From contig UBMI01000005.1 of assembly GCA_900466475.1 (NCBI GenBank), positions 186,001 to 250,000 of the forward strand: 64,000 nt of DNA, given 5' to 3'. Below are positions 26,585 through 37,145 of this stretch, piece by piece. The translations under genes were made by a program, and so were the position numbers. Numbering within the stretch: position 1 is the first letter of the stretch; every line of letters starts with the position of its first letter. The stretch is from Hyphomicrobiales bacterium (GTDB lineage Bacteria; Pseudomonadota; Alphaproteobacteria; Rhizobiales; Rhizobiaceae). The notes under the pieces are model-generated. The model searched no databases and was not told the origin of the DNA. It saw nothing but the letters and a program-made list of their open reading frames with translations.

Positions 26585-27610
26585 ATGACAATTCGCAGTT
26601 TCATTGCTGCAGGCCTTGCATGCTCTGTGGCACTTGCGCCGCTCGGCGCTTTCGCCTCGGACAACAAGATCGCCCTGGTTCCCGGCGGTCCGCACCCTTA
26701 TTTTGCGCCTTGGGAACAGGCCGCCGCCGATGCCGCCAAGGATTTCGGCATTGCCGCGGTCGAATACAAAGTGCCGAGCGAATGGAAGCTGGAGGCCCAG
26801 ACCGAGCTTCTGGAGAGCCTCGCGGCGCAAGGCACAAACGGCTTCGGCGTGTTTCCGGGTGACGCAGTCGGCGTCAACGCCATACTGTCGGAAATGAAGA
26901 GCAACAGCATTCCCTCGGTCGCGCTCGGCGGCTGCGCGCAGGATCCGACCGATGTCGGCCTTTGCCTGGCAACCGACGTGTCGCAATCGGCCTATCTCGG
27001 CACCAAGGCGCTGATCGAGGCGATGGGCGGCAAGGGCACGATCGTCCATCTTGCTGGCCTGCTCGTCGATCCGAACACGACGCTGCGCGTCAAGGCGGTC
27101 GAAAAGGCCGTCGGCGAAACGAATGGCGCCGTGACCCTGCTGCAGACCGTCGGCGATACCGACAGCCAGGAACAGGGCGACCAGAAGATCAATGCCCTGC
27201 TTGCCGCGCAGAAAGACAAGATCAACGGCCTGATAGCGACCGGCTATATTTCCTCGGTCGTGGCTGCGACCGCGCTCAAGAACCTCGGGGACAAGAAGAT
27301 CAAACTCGTCGGCATCGATGACGACAAGATCATCCTCGATGGAATCCGCGATGGCTTCGTCGCCGGCACCATGGCGCAGAACCCCTATGGTCAGGCCTAT
27401 ATCGGCGCCTATGCGCTGGACCAGATGGCCGGCGGCTGCAGCGTCAAGGCCGATGCCCCGTGGATCGCCACGCCGCAGACGGCGCATTTCGTCGATTCCG
27501 GGACGCTGCTGATCTCCACCAAGAACGTCGACAGCTACAAGGACGATCTGAAGGCGCTGACGAAGAAGCTGCAGGCAAGCTTCAAGGACACTTACCTTTC
27601 CTGCAAGTAA
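26585..27610 (+). CDS. Sugar ABC transporter substrate-binding protein (RbsB type)
   Basis: A 341-residue CUT2-class periplasmic binding protein. The signal peptide is FIAAGLACSVALAPLGAFA. Mature features include ALVPGGPHPYFAPWEQAA, a GTNGFGVFPGD strand, IPSVALGGC, GTKALIEAMGGKGTIVHLAG and GIDDDKIILDGIRDG. GGGAGGA precedes the ATG. It is first of six genes (importer, acid-sugar dehydratase, mutarotase). Two paired cysteines (GGCAQDPTDVGLC) may form a disulfide. The ligand is likely a monosaccharide or acid sugar. Confidence 0.88.
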   Translation: MTIRSFIAAGLACSVALAPLGAFASDNKIALVPGGPHPYFAPWEQAAADAAKDFGIAAVEYKVPSEWKLEAQTELLESLAAQGTNGFGVFPGDAVGVNAILSEMKSNSIPSVALGGCAQDPTDVGLCLATDVSQSAYLGTKALIEAMGGKGTIVHLAGLLVDPNTTLRVKAVEKAVGETNGAVTLLQTVGDTDSQEQGDQKINALLAAQKDKINGLIATGYISSVVAATALKNLGDKKIKLVGIDDDKIILDGIRDGFVAGTMAQNPYGQAYIGAYALDQMAGGCSVKADAPWIATPQTAHFVDSGTLLISTKNVDSYKDDLKALTKKLQASFKDTYLSCK

Positions 27611-27617
27611 GAGGAGC

Positions 27618-27643
27618 GGCGCGGGGACCATCCACCCCGCGCC
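27618..27643 (+). terminator. Hairpin after the sugar-binding-protein gene
   Basis: GGCGCGGGG and CCCCGCGCC form a perfect 9-bp GC stem with an 8-base loop, eight bases after the stop codon. There is no T-run, so partial attenuation or mRNA protection is likelier than full termination. Confidence 0.55.
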
Positions 27644-27681
27644 TGACCATTCCTATTCCACGAGACCGGTCGTCCGAGCGC

Positions 27682-28701
27682 ATGGCACCCATCGACAATG
27701 ATAGTCCCGTCCCCGATGCAGGTAGACACAGCCTGCTGGGACTGCTGACCAAAGGGCCCGCGCAGCTGGGCCTACTGATCATCCTTCTGATCCTGTGGTT
27801 CGTTTTCACGAGCCTGGCGCCCGGCTTCCTGTCGCGTTTCAACCTGAATTCCATGGGCCGCTCGGTCGCGATCGACGTTGTCGTCGGTTTCGCCCAGATG
27901 GTGGTGCTGGCGACCGGCGGCATGAACCTTTCCGTCGGTGCGATCGGCGTCTGCTGCGTCATGATTGCCGGCTATCTCATGCAGGCGGCCGGCCTGCCTA
28001 TCCCTGTCGCGATCCTGCTCACGCTCACCTTCGGCGGTTTGCTCGGCGCGTTGAATGGGTTGGCGATCGTCAAGACCGGCGTCAACAGCTTCATCGTGAC
28101 GCTTGCGAGCGCCAGCCTGTTTTCCGGCGGCATGCTGATCTTCACCAAGGGCGTGCCACTAAACGGCCTGCCGGCAACCTTCGGCGCCTTCGGGCGCAGC
28201 GGCGTCGGCCCGGTGCCATCGCTCGCAATCGTTGCCCTCCTGATCGGCACCCTGCTCTACATTCTCTTCAAGCATACGGTTCTCGGCCGCCAGATCCTCG
28301 CCGTCGGCGCCAATGCGCGCACGGCGGAAATGTCCGGTATTCCGGTCGGGCGGATCACGATCTTCGTGCATGTCCTCTCGGGTGTGCTTGCCGGCGCTGC
28401 CGCATTGATGCTGACATCGAGGCTTTCGGCCGCCATGCCCGCCGTTGCCGGTGACGACTGGCTGCTGCCCTCCTTCCTCGCCCCCGTCATCGGCGGCACC
28501 TCACTTGCCGGCGGCATGGTATCAGTGATCGGCACGATCCTCGGAGCACTGCTGGTTGCGACCATCCGCAGCGGCCTGCTTGTGCTGCAGGTGGGGAATT
28601 TCTGGCTGCAGCTCTTCCTTGGCGTCTTCCTGCTCTCGGCCATCCTCTTCGAGCGCTACCGCGCCAAACTCGCCATCCGCGAACAGACGAGGCGCGCATG
28701 A
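27682..28701 (+). CDS. Sugar ABC transporter permease (RbsC type) 1
   Basis: A 339-residue CUT2 permease. Hydrophobic helices cover the protein; the motifs are GGMNLSVGAIGV, VNSFIVTLASASLFSGG, LAVGANARTAEMSGIPV and FLAPVIGGTSLAGG. The ATG at 27682 lies at the onset of the polar N-terminal tail, although no strong ribosome-binding site is seen. It pairs with the following homologous permease (ATGA overlap), so this importer uses a heterodimeric channel rather than the more usual homodimer. Confidence 0.87.
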   Translation: MAPIDNDSPVPDAGRHSLLGLLTKGPAQLGLLIILLILWFVFTSLAPGFLSRFNLNSMGRSVAIDVVVGFAQMVVLATGGMNLSVGAIGVCCVMIAGYLMQAAGLPIPVAILLTLTFGGLLGALNGLAIVKTGVNSFIVTLASASLFSGGMLIFTKGVPLNGLPATFGAFGRSGVGPVPSLAIVALLIGTLLYILFKHTVLGRQILAVGANARTAEMSGIPVGRITIFVHVLSGVLAGAAALMLTSRLSAAMPAVAGDDWLLPSFLAPVIGGTSLAGGMVSVIGTILGALLVATIRSGLLVLQVGNFWLQLFLGVFLLSAILFERYRAKLAIREQTRRA

Positions 28702-29654
28702 AAACGTTGCTTTCCTTCGCGGCGCGCACGCAATGGTCCGGCATCCTTGTCGGCGTCATTGCCGGCGGTATTGCACTTTCCTTCGCCTCGCCTGCCTTCA
28801 TGACCGAATTCAACTGGTTCGTCATGCTGCGCAGCATCTGCGTTTCGCTGCTCGTTGCCTTCAGCCAGATGGTCATGCTGGGCGTCGGCCAGATGAACCT
28901 TTCCGTCGGCGCGCTTGGCGGGCTCGTCGCCGTCGTTACCGGCGGACTGATGGATGTCTGGGGCCTGCCGGCGATCGTCGCCATCGGCATCGGCATCGTC
29001 TTCGGCGGCCTTGCCGGCTTTATCAATGGCTGGCTGACGGTGAGGACCGGCATTAACGGCTTCATCGTGACACTTGCGACGGGATCGGCCTTTGCCGGCA
29101 TCAATCTCGGGATCACCAAGGCCATCCCCTTCTACAATCTGTCGCCTGCCTTCGTCGCCTTCGGCAACGGCCGTTTCGGACCCTTTCCGCTCCTGCTCAT
29201 CGTGCCGCTGGTAGTGACCGTGCTACTCGTCATCTTCTTTGCCCGCACGGTCGAGGGCCGCTACATGCTGGCGGTCGGCGGCAATGCCCATGCGGCGGAA
29301 CTTTCGGGCATTTCCGTTGCCCGCGCCACCATCATGGCCCATGTCGTGTCAGGCCTGCTGGCCGCGACCGCCGGTGTGCTGGCCGTCGCCCAGCTCGGCT
29401 CTGCCCAGCCGACGATCGGCGCGGACTGGGTGGTCATTTCCTTTGCGACACCGATCATCGGCGGCGCCAGCCTTGCCGGCGGCTCCATCTCCATACTCGG
29501 CACATTCATTGCCGTGCTTCTGGTCGGGCTGATCCAGAATGCCATGGTGCTGCTGGCGGTCGATCCCTACTGGGTCACCTTCCTGCTCGGCGCGCTGATC
29601 CTTGCCGCCGTCTGGATCAATCGCTACCGGGCGATCCGGGTCGGGGAGGATTGA
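28698..29654 (+). CDS. Sugar ABC transporter permease (RbsC type) 2
   Basis: A 318-residue CUT2 permease, homologous to its neighbour. Motifs are GVGQMNLSVGALGG, INGFIVTLATGSAFAG, LAVGGNAHAAELSGI and FATPIIGGASLAGGS. It overlaps the upstream permease gene by four bases and ends one base before the ATPase gene, so all are translated together. Confidence 0.88.
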   Translation: MKTLLSFAARTQWSGILVGVIAGGIALSFASPAFMTEFNWFVMLRSICVSLLVAFSQMVMLGVGQMNLSVGALGGLVAVVTGGLMDVWGLPAIVAIGIGIVFGGLAGFINGWLTVRTGINGFIVTLATGSAFAGINLGITKAIPFYNLSPAFVAFGNGRFGPFPLLLIVPLVVTVLLVIFFARTVEGRYMLAVGGNAHAAELSGISVARATIMAHVVSGLLAATAGVLAVAQLGSAQPTIGADWVVISFATPIIGGASLAGGSISILGTFIAVLLVGLIQNAMVLLAVDPYWVTFLLGALILAAVWINRYRAIRVGED

Positions 29655-29655
29655 G

Positions 29656-31179
<1,524 letters not shown>

Positions 31180-31187
31180 GAGGAACC

Positions 31188-32306
31188 ATGGCCCGCATTG
31201 AAAAGATCGAACTGCGCATGGTGGACCTGCCGCCGAAGGTGAAGCGCACCGATGCGATCCAGAGCTTCGTCAGCCAGGAAACACCAATCGTCACCATCAC
31301 CGATTCCGACGGGGCTTCCGGCACCGGTTATTCCTATACGATCGGGACAGGCGGTTCCTCCGTCATGCGGCTTCTGTCGGACCATCTGGTCCCGCTCCTG
31401 ATCGGCGAGGATGCCGATTGCATCGAGGCGATCTGGCACAGGCTGGAATTTGCCACACATGCCACGACGATCGGTGCAATCACGGCGCTGGCACTCGCCG
31501 CCGTCGATACCGCGCTCTGGGATCTCAGGGCAAAAAAGCAGGGTCTGCCGCTCTGGAAACTGGCTGGCGGTGCCAAGGAAAGCTGCCCGCTCTATACGAC
31601 CGAAGGCGGCTGGCTGCATATCGAGAAGGAAGCGCTTGTCGAAGACGCCCTGCAGGCGAAGGCCAAGGGCTTTTCCGGCTCGAAGGTGAAGATCGGCAAG
31701 CCGCACGGCGCCGAGGACTACGCCCGGCTGGCTGCAATGCGTGCGGCGCTCGGCGATGGCTTCGAGATCATGACCGACTGCAACCAAGGCTTTACCGTCG
31801 ATGAAGTGATCCGCCGCGCGGCGCGGCTGAGAGAACTCGATCTCGCCTGGATCGAAGAGCCGCTGCCGGCCGACGATCTCGACGGCCATATCCGGCTGTC
31901 ACGCTCGACCCCGACGCCGATCGCCGTCGGTGAATCCCTCTATTCGATCCGGCATTTCCGCGAATATATGCAGAAGGGCGCCTGCTCGATCGTGCAGGTC
32001 GACGTCGCCCGCATCGGCGGTATCACGCCCTGGCTGAAGGTGGCGCACGCGGCCGAAGCCTTCGATATCCCCGTCTGCCCGCATTTCCTGATGGAGCTGC
32101 ATGTCAGTCTGGTCTGCGCCATCCAGAACGGCAAATATGTCGAATACATTCCGCAGCTGGACGACCTGACGGCCAAGGGCATGGAGATCCGAAACGGTCG
32201 CGCCGTCGCCCCTTCCGAACCTGGCATCGGCATCGAATGGGATTGGGATGCCGTGAAGGCCCGCAGCGTCGCCGAGTTCACCACGGAAATCACGCAAGGG
32301 CGGTAG
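31188..32306 (+). CDS. Mandelate racemase/muconate lactonizing family acid-sugar dehydratase
   Basis: A 372-residue enolase-superfamily enzyme. The MR-type catalytic set is visible: K166-x-K168 in SKVKIGK, metal ligands Asp197 (TDCNQG), Glu223 (WIEEP) and Glu249 (VGES), and His299 in CPHF. This Lys/His arrangement is typical of acid-sugar dehydratases, which convert an aldonate to a 2-keto-3-deoxy sugar acid. An AGGAGG ribosome-binding site precedes the ATG. It is encoded with a sugar importer and a rhamnose-mutarotase-type protein. The missing steps (dehydrogenase, aldolase) are not adjacent; the divergent esterase could open the lactone. Confidence 0.85.
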   Translation: MARIEKIELRMVDLPPKVKRTDAIQSFVSQETPIVTITDSDGASGTGYSYTIGTGGSSVMRLLSDHLVPLLIGEDADCIEAIWHRLEFATHATTIGAITALALAAVDTALWDLRAKKQGLPLWKLAGGAKESCPLYTTEGGWLHIEKEALVEDALQAKAKGFSGSKVKIGKPHGAEDYARLAAMRAALGDGFEIMTDCNQGFTVDEVIRRAARLRELDLAWIEEPLPADDLDGHIRLSRSTPTPIAVGESLYSIRHFREYMQKGACSIVQVDVARIGGITPWLKVAHAAEAFDIPVCPHFLMELHVSLVCAIQNGKYVEYIPQLDDLTAKGMEIRNGRAVAPSEPGIGIEWDWDAVKARSVAEFTTEITQGR

Positions 32307-32309
32307 AAT

Positions 32310-32639
32310 ATGCAGCGCATGGGCATGGTGATCGGGTTGGAGCCCGACAAGGTCGCAGACTACAAGGCACTGCATGCCGCCGTCTGGCCGGAGATCCTGG
32401 CGCTGCTCTCGGTTTGCAACATCACCAACTATTCAATCTACCTCAAGGAGCCGGAAAACCTGCTTTTCGGCTATTGGGAATATGTCGGCGACGATTTCGA
32501 TGCCGAAATGGCGAAGATGGCCGCCGACCCGAAAAACCAGGAATGGTGGGCGGCCTGCATGCCTTGCCAGAAGCCGCTTGCTACGCGCAAGGAAGGCGAG
32601 TGGTGGGCAATGATGCCGGAGGTGTTTCACCTGGATTGA
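32310..32639 (+). CDS. L-rhamnose mutarotase family protein (DUF718)
   Basis: A 109-residue dimeric alpha/beta-barrel protein of the RhaM/RhaU family, which interconverts anomers of 6-deoxy sugars. Family marks are MGMVIGLEPDKVADYKALHAAVWPE-type N-terminus (His in the active site), ITNYSIYLKE, LFGYWEYVG and the C-terminal WWAMMPEVFHLD. It starts three bases after the dehydratase stop. Its presence suggests that the imported compound is a 6-deoxyhexose or a related sugar such as L-fucose or L-rhamnose. Confidence 0.87.
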   Translation: MQRMGMVIGLEPDKVADYKALHAAVWPEILALLSVCNITNYSIYLKEPENLLFGYWEYVGDDFDAEMAKMAADPKNQEWWAACMPCQKPLATRKEGEWWAMMPEVFHLD

Positions 32640-32677
32640 AGTCCAGACTTGCGCATGCGTTGAAGCTCCGACACCGC

Positions 32678-33346
32678 TCAATAGGATCTGTCGAAGCCGA
32701 GCTCGAACCAGTCAAGCGCATCATCCGACAAGAGTTCCTTCTTCGCCAGGCCATCCAGTATCCATTTGCCATAGGTATCGCCCTTCGGGAGTGGCCCAAT
32801 CTTCAGGCGCTCGGCGATCTGCAGGGTGATGGCGGTCTGATCCCTTGCTTTCAAGAGCAAGACCAGCCGCCCCGCAAGGTTTGGGCCGCCCTTCCTCCTC
32901 CTGTCCAGCGTTCCAGCCACACAGCCTGTGAAATAGCCGGCTCTCTTGGCCCTCGGAAACCAGGCGCTGCCGTCGTCAAAGGTCGGGGCGCCAAGCCTCT
33001 CCTGGATGGATTTGTCCCGTTTGCCCCAATGGAGCACAGCATCGAGCTGATCAACCACCTCGGCGGCCCTATCGCTCGCGAACATGAGACGCACATATTG
33101 GCAAAGAGCCGGCGCGCCGCTGCTCCTCTCGATCTCATCGCTCACGCCGGCGGGATCGGCGATAATCGCCGCGCCGAGTTCACTAAGAATTTTCTTCCGC
33201 TTCTGCTCATTGAGGGCGGTCAGATCGTGCCTGCCCCTGATGAAATCGCTCCAGGTGGCGACGGCCTGGTTGTGCCCCATCGCGGAAATCGCGGATAACA
33301 TCAGCACAACCGCGACAAGCGCATGCCTGAAAGCGGATTTTACCAT
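32678..33346 (-). CDS. Exported hypothetical protein
   Basis: Not recognised. About 222 residues with a signal peptide or membrane anchor (FRHALVAVVLMLSAISAMGH) followed by a mostly helical domain. Segments LNEQKRKKILSELGAAIIAD and LCQYVRLMFASDRAAEVVDQ look helical-repeat-like. ATG 33346 has a GGAG ten bases upstream; an ATG at 33370 is possible. It converges on the mutarotase gene and stands alone between two operons. Confidence 0.65.
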   Translation of the reverse strand: MVKSAFRHALVAVVLMLSAISAMGHNQAVATWSDFIRGRHDLTALNEQKRKKILSELGAAIIADPAGVSDEIERSSGAPALCQYVRLMFASDRAAEVVDQLDAVLHWGKRDKSIQERLGAPTFDDGSAWFPRAKRAGYFTGCVAGTLDRRRKGGPNLAGRLVLLLKARDQTAITLQIAERLKIGPLPKGDTYGKWILDGLAKKELLSDDALDWFELGFDRSY

Positions 33347-33437
33347 TCTGACGGAACTCCGTGGTGTCATTTCGATCTGATGCAGCCTCGACTATTGTCC
33401 AGATTCGAAGGCTAGGCGAGAGCGTGGCGGCTTACGA

Positions 33438-34301
33438 TCAGCTCTTATCCACCTCGACAGTCGCCGTCAGGCCGGCAATCAGCCTGACATCGTCAGGAAC
33501 GTTGTCGATGCTGATGCGCACCGGCACGCGCTGGGCAAGACGCACCCAGCTGAAGGTCGGGTTGATATTGGCAAGCAGGCCGGTGCCGGAAGTGCGTTCG
33601 CGATCCTCGATGCCGGTCGCAATGCTTTCGACATGGCCGTCAAGGCTCTGCGAATGCCCCATCAGGTGGATGGAAACCTTATCGCCGGGGTGGATGCGCG
33701 GCAGCTTGGTTTCCTCGAAATAGCCCTCGACGCGCAGCGAATCCGTATCGATCAGCGCGATCTTGGCAGTGCCGGCGCTGACGTAGTCGCCCGGTCGCAG
33801 GCTGAGATTGGAAACCGTGCCGTTGACCGTCGCCTTGATCTCGGAACGGTCGAGATTGAGCGCAGCGAGATCACGGTTGGCTTTCGCCTGGCGGAAGGCG
33901 GCTTCTGCCTGTTCTTCGGCCGTCTGCGCCTGTTCCTTCTGCTGCAGAGAGGCGGCGTCGCCGAGGCGGCCCTGGCGCTCGCGCTCGCGATGCGCCTGGT
34001 CGAGGGCTGCCTTGCTGCTTTCAAGCGCTGCCTCAGACTGGGTGAGAGCGATCGCGAACCGTTCGCGATCAATGCGGAAAAGGACATCGCCTTTCCTGAC
34101 CATCTGGTTGTCGGTAACGAGAACGTCGCTGACAAGGCCGGAAACATCAGGCGCGATCCCGACAACATCGGCACGCAGGCGCGCATCGCGCGTCCAGGGT
34201 TCGTCCATGTAGTGGCCCCAGAGACCGCGGCCAACGAAGACGGCGGCGATGACAACGGCAAGGGTGACGATAAGGCGGCCAGTGAATTTCAGGGCGTTCA
34301 T
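33438..34301 (-). CDS. HlyD/AaeA-type membrane fusion protein
   Basis: A 287-residue periplasmic adaptor. It has an N-terminal membrane anchor (LIVTLAVVIAAVFVG), a first barrel-sandwich half (DVSGLVSDVLVTDNQMVRKG), a long alpha-hairpin rich in Ala/Glu/Gln (residues about 95-150) and a second half (NGTVSNLSLRPGDYVSAGT). It links the inner-membrane FUSC exporter to the outer membrane for efflux of aromatic acids or other organic anions. The start overlaps the DUF1656 gene stop (ATGA). Last gene of the MarR-FUSC-DUF1656-HlyD operon. Confidence 0.88.
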   Translation of the reverse strand: MNALKFTGRLIVTLAVVIAAVFVGRGLWGHYMDEPWTRDARLRADVVGIAPDVSGLVSDVLVTDNQMVRKGDVLFRIDRERFAIALTQSEAALESSKAALDQAHRERERQGRLGDAASLQQKEQAQTAEEQAEAAFRQAKANRDLAALNLDRSEIKATVNGTVSNLSLRPGDYVSAGTAKIALIDTDSLRVEGYFEETKLPRIHPGDKVSIHLMGHSQSLDGHVESIATGIEDRERTSGTGLLANINPTFSWVRLAQRVPVRISIDNVPDDVRLIAGLTATVEVDKS

Positions 34302-34507
34302 GCAAAGTACCAGCGTGTGATGGAGGAGACGGCTCCGAGGACGAGCACGTAAAGGGCAAGGTCGAAGAGACCGCGATGCCAGACGAGGGAATAGGCACCG
34401 AGCCAGGCAAGCATCCGCCTGACGACGATGATCAGGAGAAGGCTCAGCACCATGAGAACAAGGAGGCGTGGCACATAAACGCCGTAAACATCAAATTCTG
34501 CGGGCAT
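34298..34507 (-). CDS. DUF1656 (AaeX-type) small membrane protein
   Basis: A 69-residue protein with two predicted membrane helices (PRLLVLMVLSLLLIIVVRRML and LFDLALYVLVLGAVSSI, each split by a charged residue or two). The N-terminal EFDVYGVYVP is typical of AaeX. It lies five bases after the FUSC gene and overlaps the adaptor gene, the standard order of aaeB-aaeX-aaeA-like efflux operons. Its precise role in the family is unknown. Confidence 0.88.
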   Translation of the reverse strand: MPAEFDVYGVYVPRLLVLMVLSLLLIIVVRRMLAWLGAYSLVWHRGLFDLALYVLVLGAVSSITRWYFA

Positions 34508-34512
34508 AACAA

Positions 34513-36582
34513 TTACTCAGCGGCAAGCGGTAGAAGTTGCGGCGCAGCCTCGGCCGCCTGCCAGCTTGCTGGCGGAGCTGCGTCAGGGAAAAGTGCGCGC
34601 CTGACACCGACAAGCGCGTCGATACTCTCGGCGCCGCGCATGTCGTCTTCGAGCGCGATGATCTTCAGGCCGTCGTCGATCGACTGGCGCAGGCCATCCT
34701 GCGGATCGAGCGCCCGGCCGGCCTCGATACGGCCGTGGTAGAAATCGGCAATGCCGGAGAGAACAGCGCCGAGCGAAGCCGCACTCGCGCCACGCAGTTT
34801 CTTGCGCTCGTTCTGCAGCACTAGCACGTTGAAGCCGATGCGCACTTCGGCAAAGCCATCCACTTTCTTCAGCTCGCGATCCTCGACGACGGCAAGGCGC
34901 GGAACGAGCTGGCCGAGGCGATCGAGAATGCGGCCGGAGAGTTTCTCGTGATCGGCGCGGCGCTCGCCGGCAGCCGTCTCGGCAAGATCGCTCCAGCCCG
35001 CCCGCACCAGGCGCCAGGCCGCAAGCTCTGCTCCGAAGGGGCGGGCAATCAGAGTCCAGACCAGGGCAAAGCCGATGCCGGCGAGGGCCGCGATGGCCTC
35101 ATTGGTGAAGGTGGTGAAATCCGAGGCATAGCGATCCTGCAGCGCAATGAAGGAGGCGCTGTTCACCGTGAGCAGCATGGCGAGCATATTGAACTGCGGC
35201 TTCGGGATCATCAGGCCGAGCAGCAGGAAGGGCGGAGCGAAGACCAGAACAAGCAGCTCGTAGCTGTTGACCATCGGCAGGATGCCGAAAATGTAGACGA
35301 AGGAGATGACGAGGCTGACGCCGCACCAGATGAACATCGAGGTGATGAAGGGGGCCGGCCGATCGAGCGAGGCGAAGAAAGAGCAGGCAACGGCCGCCAT
35401 GGTGACGAAACCGGCCCCGTTCTGCCAGCCGCTATAGATCCAGAACATGCAGGCGACGAGAATGCCGGCAACAACGGCGCCTGCCTGGAAGGCAAGCAAC
35501 GCATAATCGAAATGCCTGATACGGCCGACGATCTGGCGATGGCGAAAGGCTGGCCGCCAGGGACCGGAATGTCTGCCGCTGACGATTTCGTCGCGCAGCG
35601 TCAGGCAATCCTGCCAGAGATCGACGATCTCCTTCAGACGCGCCAGCGCGCTCGACAAAAGCAGGTCGCTCCAGCGGCGGTCCGGATCGGTCTCGCGCAG
35701 GCTTTCGATCTGCCGCACCAGTTTTTCGGCCGTATCGTCAGCCTGCGATTTCGCGCCACGGCCCAGCCAGTCGGCAACCTCGTTCAAGAGGCAGATCAGG
35801 TCTTTTGGGAGCGTCTCGCCTTCGGCCCGCAGGGCATGAAGCCGGTCGGCAAGCGAGGAGAAGAGCGGCAGAAGCATCAGGAGACGACCACGCAATTCGC
35901 GCGAATGGCGTACGATATCGCGGCTGCCGGCATCATAGCCGAGCTGGCTGATGATGAGATCGAGGCCGGTGACGTCAGCCGCCAGTTTCTGCCGCTTCAG
36001 GGGTGTCGCCGGTGTGGCGCCCTCGCCGCGCAGAATATCGTTCGCCCAGCTTCCGGCATCGTCGAGCCAAGTGGAGATGCGCTGGCCGAGCACGCTGCGC
36101 ACGCTGGTCGGGAAGACGACTGCGCTGACGAGGCTCGCGCAGACGATGCCGATGATGATCTCTTCCGAGCGGGCGAGCGCCGTGTCGAAGATGGTTTCGG
36201 GCGAACCGACCGACGGCAGGGCGATCAGCGGCAGGGAATAGCCTGCCAGCATGAAGACATAGCTGCGCGAGGATCGGTCCAGCATCGAAATGAAGAGCAG
36301 CGTGCCGGTCCAGAGCGCGATAACAATGCTCAAGAGCTCCGGCGCGTTGACGAAGAGCGGCACGAAGAAGACCGCTGCGCTGGCACCAAGCAGGGTGCCG
36401 AGCGCGCGATAAAGGCCCTTGGAGCTGGTCGCACCTGCAAGCGGATTGGCAACGACATAGACGGCCGCCATCGCCCAGTAGGGCCGTGGCAGGTCGAGGG
36501 ACAGGGCGACGAAAAGGGCAAGCATGGAAGCGAGAAAGGCCTTGGCCGAGAAGAGCCAGTCCCGCCAGGAGGGAAGGGTCAC
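34513..36582 (-). CDS. FUSC/AaeB-family aromatic acid exporter
   Basis: A 689-residue inner-membrane exporter. The N-terminal membrane domain begins with FSAKAFLASMLALFVALSLD and PRPYWAMAAVYVVANPLAG; a cytoplasmic region of about 200 residues follows, and then a second set of helices (AVVAGILVACMFWIYSG, then GAGFVTMAAVACSFFASLD). This two-bundle layout is that of AaeB. It exports hydroxylated aromatic acids or similar plant compounds. The start is GTG at 36582, overlapping the MarR stop (GTGA), so regulator and pump are co-translated. Confidence 0.88.
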   Translation of the reverse strand: MTLPSWRDWLFSAKAFLASMLALFVALSLDLPRPYWAMAAVYVVANPLAGATSSKGLYRALGTLLGASAAVFFVPLFVNAPELLSIVIALWTGTLLFISMLDRSSRSYVFMLAGYSLPLIALPSVGSPETIFDTALARSEEIIIGIVCASLVSAVVFPTSVRSVLGQRISTWLDDAGSWANDILRGEGATPATPLKRQKLAADVTGLDLIISQLGYDAGSRDIVRHSRELRGRLLMLLPLFSSLADRLHALRAEGETLPKDLICLLNEVADWLGRGAKSQADDTAEKLVRQIESLRETDPDRRWSDLLLSSALARLKEIVDLWQDCLTLRDEIVSGRHSGPWRPAFRHRQIVGRIRHFDYALLAFQAGAVVAGILVACMFWIYSGWQNGAGFVTMAAVACSFFASLDRPAPFITSMFIWCGVSLVISFVYIFGILPMVNSYELLVLVFAPPFLLLGLMIPKPQFNMLAMLLTVNSASFIALQDRYASDFTTFTNEAIAALAGIGFALVWTLIARPFGAELAAWRLVRAGWSDLAETAAGERRADHEKLSGRILDRLGQLVPRLAVVEDRELKKVDGFAEVRIGFNVLVLQNERKKLRGASAASLGAVLSGIADFYHGRIEAGRALDPQDGLRQSIDDGLKIIALEDDMRGAESIDALVGVRRALFPDAAPPASWQAAEAAPQLLPLAAE

Positions 36583-37055
36583 GGCGTCTCCTCGAACTTC
36601 TGGGTTACGGCCGCAACCTGCGACGGGCTGATCTCTTCGAAGGCAGCGAGGACGCGCACCGCCGCTTCGAGATCGGCTTCACTGACATTTGCGAGGATCC
36701 TGCCGCGCAGGTCGTCGAGAATGGCTTCCATGCGGGTTGCGAGGCTCTGGCCCTCCTCCGTCAGCCAGAGACCTTTTGCCCGCCTGTCGATCGGGTCGTC
36801 CTTGCGCACCACGAGCTCGAGCGCCTCCAGCTGGTCGAGCAGCCTCACCAGCGACGGCCCTTCGATACCGACATGATTGGCCAGCACGATCTGACGCACG
36901 CCGCCGCCGAGACGTCCGATCCACAACAGCGGCGCCGCGCAGGCTTCCGAAATGCCGTGGGAAGTCAGCGCAAGATCCACCGCCCGGCGCCAGTTGCGGC
37001 CGGTCGACAAGAGGTTCGCGGTGAAAACGCGCTGCAGGGAGGTGAGCGATTGCAT
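36579..37055 (-). CDS. MarR-family transcriptional regulator
   Basis: About 158 residues. The winged helix runs through residues 55-115 (VRQIVLANHVGIEGPSLVRL, then LDQLEALELVVRKDDPIDRR), with the wing DPIDRRAKGLWLTEEG strongly typical of MarR. ATG 37055 follows AAAGAG; a TTG at 37112 would add 19 residues and is less likely. It heads the FUSC efflux operon and probably represses it, with release by an aromatic or phenolic ligand. Confidence 0.9.
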   Translation of the reverse strand: MQSLTSLQRVFTANLLSTGRNWRRAVDLALTSHGISEACAAPLLWIGRLGGGVRQIVLANHVGIEGPSLVRLLDQLEALELVVRKDDPIDRRAKGLWLTEEGQSLATRMEAILDDLRGRILANVSEADLEAAVRVLAAFEEISPSQVAAVTQKFEETP

Positions 37056-37145
37056 GGGCTCTTTAATAGCATCAAAATAGTTAGGATTCAAACGATATTC
37101 TGACGAATGCAAATTTCACCGGCATGGAGCGTTCATAATGCGGCG

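Noticed and set aside
34948..36876. A 642-codon open frame on the plus strand
   Set aside because: It is antisense to the FUSC and MarR genes, which have clear motifs; its product is rich in Arg, Asp, Gln and Gly without any domain, typical of a GC-rich shadow frame.
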